The notes under the pieces were generated by a model. It did no database searches, was not told the origin of the DNA, and saw only the letters and a list, made by a program, of their open reading frames with translations. Positions 58,832-64,000 of a stretch of 64,000 bases of DNA are shown here, in pieces. Both the position numbers and the translations under genes were made by a program. The stretch's first letter is position 1. Each line of letters starts with the position of its first letter. This stretch comes from JAKQDH01 sp029558835 (lineage in GTDB: Bacteria; Planctomycetota; Phycisphaerae; UBA1845), in the NCBI GenBank assembly GCA_035356615.1, contig DAOQSN010000010.1:1-64000 (forward strand), in the 5' to 3' direction.

Positions 58832-59452
58832 ATGAGGGATTCAGCCGCAGATGGGCTGCTGCAGGCGGCCAGCGAGGGAGACCACGACGCCCTCCAGCGA
58901 CTGATCGTGCACTGTCACGAACCGTTGCGGCGGATGCTCGACCGGGGTATGCCTCCCGCCCTGCGCCGCTGCCTCGACCCGGACGATGTCCTCCAGCAGG
59001 CGTACGTCGTGGCCTTCCAGGCGGCTTCCAACGCGCGGTTTGACGGGCGCGGGCGTTTCTACCGATGGCTTGCTGCCATCGTCCGCCGGAAGCTGCTCGA
59101 CGCACAGCGGGCCGTATATCGGCACAAGCGCGACGAGCGTCGCAACCTGGCCCTGCCGCCCGGCTCCACCTCGTATCCCGAGTTCGTGCAGACCGTTGCC
59201 GCCCAACAGAGCACGCCCAGTCAACACTTGGCCAGGACGGAACGGACTGCCGTGGTTGCCACGTCACTCGCCCGACTCACCGCGGACCAGCGGGCCGTGA
59301 TTCGTCTGCGCGTCATGGAGAGGCGCTCTGTCGCCGACGTGGCCAGGCTCCTGGGCAGAAGCGAGGAAGCCATCCACGCGCTCACCCACCGCAGTCTGAA
59401 GAAGCTCCGTAGGTTGATGGGATCGGTCTCGCAGTACCTGATCACGCGGTAG
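58832..59452 (+). CDS. ECF-type RNA polymerase sigma factor
   Basis: 206 residues. Region 2: HEPLRRMLDRGMPPALRRCL, DPDDVLQQAYVVAFQ and FDGRGRFYRWLAAIVRRKL. Region 4: LTADQRAVIRLRVMERRSVA, DVARLLGRSEEAIHALTHRS, LKKLRRLMG. This resembles the planctomycete ECF groups often encoded near Ser/Thr kinases; such a kinase lies 1.7 kb away. No anti-sigma factor is adjacent. Start at ATG 58832. Confidence 0.9.
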   Translation: MRDSAADGLLQAASEGDHDALQRLIVHCHEPLRRMLDRGMPPALRRCLDPDDVLQQAYVVAFQAASNARFDGRGRFYRWLAAIVRRKLLDAQRAVYRHKRDERRNLALPPGSTSYPEFVQTVAAQQSTPSQHLARTERTAVVATSLARLTADQRAVIRLRVMERRSVADVARLLGRSEEAIHALTHRSLKKLRRLMGSVSQYLITR

Positions 59453-59854
59453 ATTGCCCCGCGGCGGCGCCGCAGACGCTTGGCTGTGCTGACCGCCGAC
59501 TTCGTTCATTCCCGGCCTCGCTGGCGTTTGCGCCGATTTCCATTTCCTTTCCGTTAGATGTCCACGCGACCAGCGTTTGTTACTTGGAAGTGCCAGCGGG
59601 CACTCCCCTGGTGCAGTCCGCGAAGCTGGTCAAGTCGCACTCCTGGGGGGGGGCCACTGCGGGCGATGGAAGGGCTGCAACCGAGCCGCCCTGTCAGGGC
59701 TTCGCGGCAGGTACAGGGCGGCGCGGCGGGGGGCCTCTATCGTCCAGTGCTGAGGCCGCGTGGCTTTGCGTGCGCCGAGGTGGCGGCTGTCATCAGTCGG
59801 TCTGACGCCACGCCGCCGCCATTATGTCTACTGTTTACGAACGGAGGATGAGCA
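59453..59854. other. Intergenic region upstream of the NHL protein
   Basis: About 400 bases. A GC-rich inverted repeat GTGCCAGCGGGCAC lies near 59590-59605, with no supported gene. The downstream gene has a GGAGG site at about 59843-59847. Confidence 0.4.
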
Positions 59855-61027
59855 ATGAAAACCTGGTGTCTGAGGGGAAAGTGCAGTGTGCTGGTTGTCA
59901 CAACGGTATGTTGTTGCGTGTTTGCCCAGGCAGCTCACGCCCAGGGGCCGAGGCTGTACGTGGGAGCATCAACTCCGGGTATGGTGATGCGCTATGATGG
60001 GATTACGGCCGAGCCACTTCCGGGGGCAGGGCAATCCTGCGCCGTGTTCGTGACGGACTTGGGGAACACAATTGGCGTGACGATCGGTCCCGACGGTCGT
60101 CTCTATGTGGTGAGTTCCGGTACCCGCGAGGTTCGTCGGTACGACGCTGACACGGGTACGCCCTGCCCGGCGCCGGGGCAGTCGGGCGCCGTGTACGCGT
60201 GGGGCTGCGGGTTGCAATACGTGAAGGGCTTGAAGTTCGGACCTGACGGTCACCTGTACGTGGCTGACAGCGACCGGAACAGCATTCTGCAGTTCAAGGG
60301 GCCGTACGCCGACAGCCCGGGCCAGTACATGGGGGTTTTCACCTCCGGCGCTGACGGGCAACTGTACGCTCCCGGCGGGCTGGCATTCGGTCCAGACGGC
60401 TGCCTGTACGTTGCTGGGAATGGCTCCGGGAACGTCGTCCGTTTCGAAGGACCCTTGGCCCAGGAGCCAGGGCAGTTTGTCGATGTCGTGGTGAGCGTCG
60501 TTAATGCCATGGATTTGGCGTTCGGGGATCAGCGCACTTTGTACATCAGTTCCCAGAATACGGACTCGGTGTACGCCTTTGACCTTCTCGACAGTTCGCT
60601 GGAACTGCTGCCCGATCCAGACCATCTGCTTGATCAACCGCAGGGCCTGGCAGCGGGTCCGGACTGCTGCTTGTACGTCGGGAGCGCCTTGGCACACAAG
60701 GTCGCGCGCTACTGCGGTGACCACCTTGAGCAATTCATAGACTGCAATGCCTGTTCTCCGGAGTACCCGCCGTCTTTCCTGGCGTTCGCCGGTCTCAGTG
60801 ACTGCGACGGGAACGCTATACCCGACGACTGCGAGTGTGGTGATCTCAACGGCGACGGCGAGTACACCCAGGCAGACTTCCTCGCGTTCATCCAGGCCTA
60901 CGGTGCGTGCGCGACCGATCCGCCACCCAACAGGTACAACATCAAGGCCGATATGGACTGCGATGGATGCATCACTCTGAAGGACTACGGTCTCTGGCTA
61001 GAGTGCTATCGCAACATGCTCCCGTAG
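59855..61027 (+). CDS. Exported NHL-type propeller protein with C-terminal dockerin-like calcium repeats
   Basis: 390 residues. A signal peptide ends at about residue 30 (AAHAQ). Repeats of the form GPDGRLYVVSSGTREVRRYD, GPDGHLYVADSDRNSILQF and GPDGCLYVAGNGSGNVVRF are NHL-propeller blades. The C-terminus carries DCDGNAIPDDCECGDLNGDG, then DMDCDGCITLKDY, which are dockerin type I-like calcium loops. NHL propellers bind ligands; the dockerin-like part probably attaches the protein outside the cell. A GGAGG lies before the ATG. Confidence 0.85.
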   Translation: MKTWCLRGKCSVLVVTTVCCCVFAQAAHAQGPRLYVGASTPGMVMRYDGITAEPLPGAGQSCAVFVTDLGNTIGVTIGPDGRLYVVSSGTREVRRYDADTGTPCPAPGQSGAVYAWGCGLQYVKGLKFGPDGHLYVADSDRNSILQFKGPYADSPGQYMGVFTSGADGQLYAPGGLAFGPDGCLYVAGNGSGNVVRFEGPLAQEPGQFVDVVVSVVNAMDLAFGDQRTLYISSQNTDSVYAFDLLDSSLELLPDPDHLLDQPQGLAAGPDCCLYVGSALAHKVARYCGDHLEQFIDCNACSPEYPPSFLAFAGLSDCDGNAIPDDCECGDLNGDGEYTQADFLAFIQAYGACATDPPPNRYNIKADMDCDGCITLKDYGLWLECYRNMLP

Positions 61028-61110
61028 CGGGGTTGGTGGCAGGCGACTGCCCCATCGAGTTGCACGCGTGCATCGGTGAGCCGTCGTCGAACTTCGGAGG
61101 CTGTCTCAGG

Positions 61111-61205
61111 ACTCCTCTTTCCTGCCGGGGGAGAGGGCAGGGTGAGCGGGCGTTCCATCGGGACTCGACGCTCCCCCGGCCCTTCCCCCGACGGGGGGGC
61201 GCCTC
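61111..61205 (+). repeat. Family E repeat, copy 1
   Basis: Contains GGGGGAGAGGGCAGGGTGAG, a spacer, then GCTCCCCCGGCCCTTCCCCC. The first 20 bases recur, inverted, inside the kinase gene (62893-62985). It ends where the kinase stop codon begins. Confidence 0.75.
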
Positions 61206-63797
61206 TCAGTCTCCGACGTACGCCCCGTTGCGGATCAGCACGCGCCAGCGCTGTCGCCAAAGGTCGAAGTTGCCGGCTTCGGGTCGGCGTACCGGGTCTG
61301 CGGATTGCGCGTCAACCAGCGTCAGGTCGCGGTCAACTATAAGGTGGGCCAGGTCTTGAGGTGTGCTGTCTGGGCGCTCAGAGGCAATCTGCAAGCTGAA
61401 CCAGGGGCCGGTGCTGGGCTTAGCGAGCCGTGTTGAGGGCATTACATCGGATAGCACGGCGGTCTCCTCGTGGGGACGCGGGCGGGTGTCCACCCACCGC
61501 TCCAGTCCTCCGTCGATCATGACGTAGGATACCGCACAGGCGGATGTTGTGCTTGGCGTATCGAAAAACGCGTACGCCTGAATGGGAGCAGGTGGGAGGG
61601 ATAGCAGCGCGCCGTACTGCGGGTCGTTGGGTGGTTCCAGACCGTCCATCATGTGCGGGGGCCCCAGGCCGTTCATGTTCCGCGGGTCGAGAATCACAAC
61701 CACCTTGACAGTCTCCCAATGGGCAGGTGGCTCCTGGTCCGGGACTGGGGCGTCGTCGAAGCCGTCGAGTTTGTTGTTCTCCCCCCACGCCAGAATCGCT
61801 GGCCGCTGGCCGTCAAAGTACCCGGGTACGGTGCGCCCGTCCGGGAGTTGTCCGAAGTGCAGGAACGTTGACCTTGCGCGGCCTGTGCGCGCGTCGAGAA
61901 TCGAGATGCGTGTGGGGTAGTCGCGTACGTCGCAGGCAGCGACGACCAGGTCTTCGCCCGGATGATCCTCCGCTGGGACGGTGTCCAACCACAGGCAGCG
62001 GAACTCGCCGGGCCCCCGCTTGCAATCCGGCCATTCCAGTTCAGAGGATAGATTGGCGGACCAGACGTCGTTGCCGCCCGCGTCGAAGGCGAACACGCAG
62101 TCTCCGTTGACAGGCTCAAACGTACCAGCTACAGCCAAGGGTCTCCCCGTACCGTAAGCGTCGACGCGCACGGCGCTGTTTATGTAGTGGGCTTCACGGG
62201 GCAACACGCGGAGAACTATCCAGTTGGGAGAGTTGTCATAGCGCACCAGCAGGGTACAGGTCGCCGCGTCGTCGATCTTCTCGATCCGAAGGTCGGTGAT
62301 GGCGCGCTCACCACTGCGTCCGAGCAAGGCCACCACGGCCCAAACCAACGTGGCCGCAGACACGAGGAAAGCCGCCTGCGCCAGCCGCCGCCGCCGGACC
62401 TCCGGTCGACCAATGCGCACACTCTCCTCCAAGTGTGCCATCGCCTCGTCTGCTGATGCGAACCGGTCCTCCGGCCGTTTCGCCAGCAGGCGGAGGGCGA
62501 AGTCAGCCAAGTAGGGGTCGGCGCCGCCGTAAAGCTTGCACGGGTGGCGGGGCTCTTCGTGCAGGATGCGGTGGATGACGGCCGAGGGCGTGTCCGCCCG
62601 GAACGGTGTGCGGCCGGTGAGCATCTCGTAGAGCACCACGCCGGCCGAGTAGAGGTCGCTGCGCTGGTCCACCGCTTCGTCGCCGCGGGCCTGCTCGGGG
62701 CTCATGTACTCGGGCGTGCCCGGCGTCGAGCCCTCCAGCGTCAGCCGCGTCTGCGCGGTCAGCATGCGCGCGAGGCCGAAGTCGGCGATCTTCACAGTGC
62801 ACGGGCCGCCGCTGGCAATCGCCTCTGAGCGGTCGGGGCAGGTCTCAGGCCCCTCCCTTACGGTCGACGTTCGGAGCGGAGTCGCAGGCATAACTCCCCT
62901 CACTTGCACGGAGGGGTCGGGGGAGGGTCGCACGGCCGCGGCAGCCCCCCTCACCCTGCCCTCTCCCCCGAGGGGGAGAGGGGTTCCGTCCGATGCTCCC
63001 GGCGACCGGGATGACGGCTGCCGACCAGAGCCACCCGCGCCCGCCGACGCGCCCACCGCGCCCGCCGACGCGCCCACCTCGTCCACCGCGTCCACCGATG
63101 CGCCCACGGCGTCCACCGAGACGCCCACGGCGTCCAAGAGGATGTTCGACGACTTGATGTCGCGGTGGATCACGCCCGCGGCATGGGCGGCCGCCAGTCC
63201 CTGCAAGAGTTGGCTGAAGACCGACCGCACGACGTCACCCGGCAATGGCCCCCGCTCACGGATCACGGTGCTCAAGGTTGGTCCATTGACGTACTCCATT
63301 GCCAGGTAGTGAATGTGCCGCGCCTGCCCGACCGAATAGATCGTGACGATGTTCGGATGACGCAGGGCTGCCGCTGCTTGGGCTTCGCGTTTGAGCCGGG
63401 CGAGGGCGGCCGCGTCGCACGCCAACTCCGGCCGGAGGACCTTCAACGCCACCGGGCGTCTCAACTGGGCGTCGAACCCCTTGAGCACGACGCCCATCCC
63501 TCCCTGCCCCAGGAAGTCGGTCACGCCGTAGGCATCCAGGCGGGCGGCCCAGGCTGGATCAGGCGAGCGCTCCAGCACACCCTGCTCGACCAGTTGGGGG
63601 ATTGTCCCTGGGCCCCGCTGCAGGTCGCGCAGCAGGGCGAGATGGGCGGCGAGCTCCTCCGCGCAATCCGGATGCCGCGCCAACAGTTCCTCCTCCGTCT
63701 CGGCCACACCCAGCGCCCGGCGGTCGAAGTGATCGTTGAGAATCCGTCCGATTCTGAGGTCCAGGCTGTCGTGATCGGATGACGACGCTGCATTCAT
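61206..63797 (-). CDS. Transmembrane Ser/Thr protein kinase with a repeat-derived insert in the catalytic domain
   Basis: 863 residues. An N-terminal helical segment (1-85) precedes the kinase domain: glycine loop GQGGMGVV, K119 (VALKV), catalytic loop VIHRDIKSSNILLD (D213), DFG at 339-341 and GTPEYMSPEQA. A helix at about 473-492 crosses the membrane; the extracytoplasmic part is beta-rich without a recognised domain. Between the catalytic loop and DFG, where kinases normally have about ten residues, there are about 110 extra (223-334), made of VGASVDA heptapeptide repeats and the translation of a dispersed repeat. All catalytic residues remain, so activity is possible. Confidence 0.9.
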   Translation of the reverse strand: MNAASSSDHDSLDLRIGRILNDHFDRRALGVAETEEELLARHPDCAEELAAHLALLRDLQRGPGTIPQLVEQGVLERSPDPAWAARLDAYGVTDFLGQGGMGVVLKGFDAQLRRPVALKVLRPELACDAAALARLKREAQAAAALRHPNIVTIYSVGQARHIHYLAMEYVNGPTLSTVIRERGPLPGDVVRSVFSQLLQGLAAAHAAGVIHRDIKSSNILLDAVGVSVDAVGASVDAVDEVGASAGAVGASAGAGGSGRQPSSRSPGASDGTPLPLGGEGRVRGAAAAVRPSPDPSVQVRGVMPATPLRTSTVREGPETCPDRSEAIASGGPCTVKIADFGLARMLTAQTRLTLEGSTPGTPEYMSPEQARGDEAVDQRSDLYSAGVVLYEMLTGRTPFRADTPSAVIHRILHEEPRHPCKLYGGADPYLADFALRLLAKRPEDRFASADEAMAHLEESVRIGRPEVRRRRLAQAAFLVSAATLVWAVVALLGRSGERAITDLRIEKIDDAATCTLLVRYDNSPNWIVLRVLPREAHYINSAVRVDAYGTGRPLAVAGTFEPVNGDCVFAFDAGGNDVWSANLSSELEWPDCKRGPGEFRCLWLDTVPAEDHPGEDLVVAACDVRDYPTRISILDARTGRARSTFLHFGQLPDGRTVPGYFDGQRPAILAWGENNKLDGFDDAPVPDQEPPAHWETVKVVVILDPRNMNGLGPPHMMDGLEPPNDPQYGALLSLPPAPIQAYAFFDTPSTTSACAVSYVMIDGGLERWVDTRPRPHEETAVLSDVMPSTRLAKPSTGPWFSLQIASERPDSTPQDLAHLIVDRDLTLVDAQSADPVRRPEAGNFDLWRQRWRVLIRNGAYVGD
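62893..62985 (-). repeat. Family E repeat, copy 2, inside the kinase gene
   Basis: Read on the coding strand it begins CCCCTCTCCCCCTCGGGGGA, continues GAGGGCAGGGTGAGGGG, and ends near CCCTCCGTGCAAGTGAGGGG. It is in frame and encodes PLPLGGEGRVRG. Confidence 0.75.
63030..63131 (-). repeat. 21-base minisatellite in the kinase gene
   Basis: Imperfect tandem units of 21 bases encode the heptapeptide VGASVDA and variants (VGVSVDA, VGASAGA), about four to five copies, just after the catalytic loop codons. Confidence 0.75.
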
Positions 63798-63884
63798 GGT
63801 CGAACGTGACCCAAGGTCATTGGTCCGGTCAGGTGCCGATCGTGCCTCCTCAGTATACCCGATTCGCCGGGCTGCATCACGACC
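63798..63884 (-). promoter_or_regulatory. Upstream region of the kinase gene
   Basis: On the minus strand GTATACT at about 63851-63857 looks like a -10 box about 60 bases before the kinase start. No good -35 box is visible. Confidence 0.3.
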
Positions 63885-64000
63885 ATGAGCGCACCGACAC
63901 GAACCGGTCGCCGACGGAAGGTGCAGGTACGCCGCCGGCAGCGGCGGTTGCGCCGCATCCGCACTCGGCCCAGAGCCTGGCGCCCGCTGCGCGGCTCCCG
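63885..64000 (+). CDS. Possible start of a basic protein, cut by the window edge
   Basis: An ATG at 63885 opens a frame to the window end (about 38 residues, MSAPTRTGRRRKVQVRRRQR onward), strongly Arg-rich. No ribosome site is seen. It could be the cytoplasmic N-terminus of a membrane protein or chance. Confidence 0.25.
   Translation, partial: MSAPTRTGRRRKVQVRRRQRRLRRIRTRPRAWRPLRGS

Overview
The window is high-GC bacterial DNA, most likely from an uncultured planctomycete (Phycisphaerae-like). This is inferred from gene content, not from a marker gene. The pointers are a prepilin-leader protein with the AFTLVELLVA type of N-terminus, secreted proteins ending in PEP-CTERM or dockerin-like calcium repeats, a DCDGNAIPDDC motif, an ECF sigma factor, a transmembrane Ser/Thr kinase, a degenerate DksA-type zinc finger and many short palindromic intergenic repeats.

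Layout. (1) 1-7.3 kb: a respiratory cluster. A Tat-exported protein (cut by the window edge), a 19-haem cytochrome c fused to a b-type membrane domain and a NapC-like 10-haem cytochrome lie on the minus strand; an 8-haem lipoprotein cytochrome is divergent. (2) 7.5-10.4 kb: a degenerate HD-GYP protein, then an SPFH/band-7 protein with a small Arc-like regulator behind a strong promoter that carries a palindrome. (3) 10.6-13.3 kb and 20.9-21.6 kb: molybdenum-cofactor genes (fdhD, mobB, modE-like, a P-loop NTPase, mobA). (4) 13.5-16.7 kb: prepilin-like protein and two paralogous exported proteins with different C-terminal sorting modules. (5) 16.8-20.7 kb: a ykoEDC-type ECF importer with a Moco-fold lipoprotein in front. 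(6) 21.8-30.1 kb: aromatic amino acid/histidine ammonia-lyase, class II aldolase, beta-propeller protein, DacB and an OmpR-type two-component pair. (7) 30.3-36.0 kb: heptose synthesis (hldE, gmhA), an SDR epimerase, a secreted ankyrin protein and a lipoprotein. (8) 36.4-40.9 kb: lone PDH E1-alpha, lone iron-type solute-binding protein, tRNA-Glu and PolX. (9) 41.2-51.5 kb: envelope genes lnt, a HEAT-repeat lipoprotein, mreD-mrdA-rodA, then ribD, lspA and a DksA-like gene on the opposite strand. (10) 52.1-63.8 kb: a 1.4-kb-residue exported protein with a layout recalling the C-terminal half of Tc-toxin A subunits, a lipoprotein, an ECF sigma factor, an NHL/dockerin protein and a Ser/Thr kinase whose catalytic domain is interrupted by repeat-derived sequence.

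How the genes connect. The multihaem cytochromes suggest quinone-linked electron transfer out of the inner membrane. The Moco genes suggest that molybdo-enzymes such as formate dehydrogenase are made. The lnt/lspA and mreD/mrdA/rodA sets serve lipoprotein maturation and cell elongation; many predicted lipoproteins here would need Lnt and LspA.

The most distinctive feature is the density of dispersed palindromic repeats. At least six families (A to F) are visible. Two of them (A, B) occur as inverted pairs that bracket a single gene, one (F) supplies the stop codon of three unrelated genes, and one (E) lies in frame inside the kinase domain. All functional statements rest on reading motifs by eye; no database search was run.
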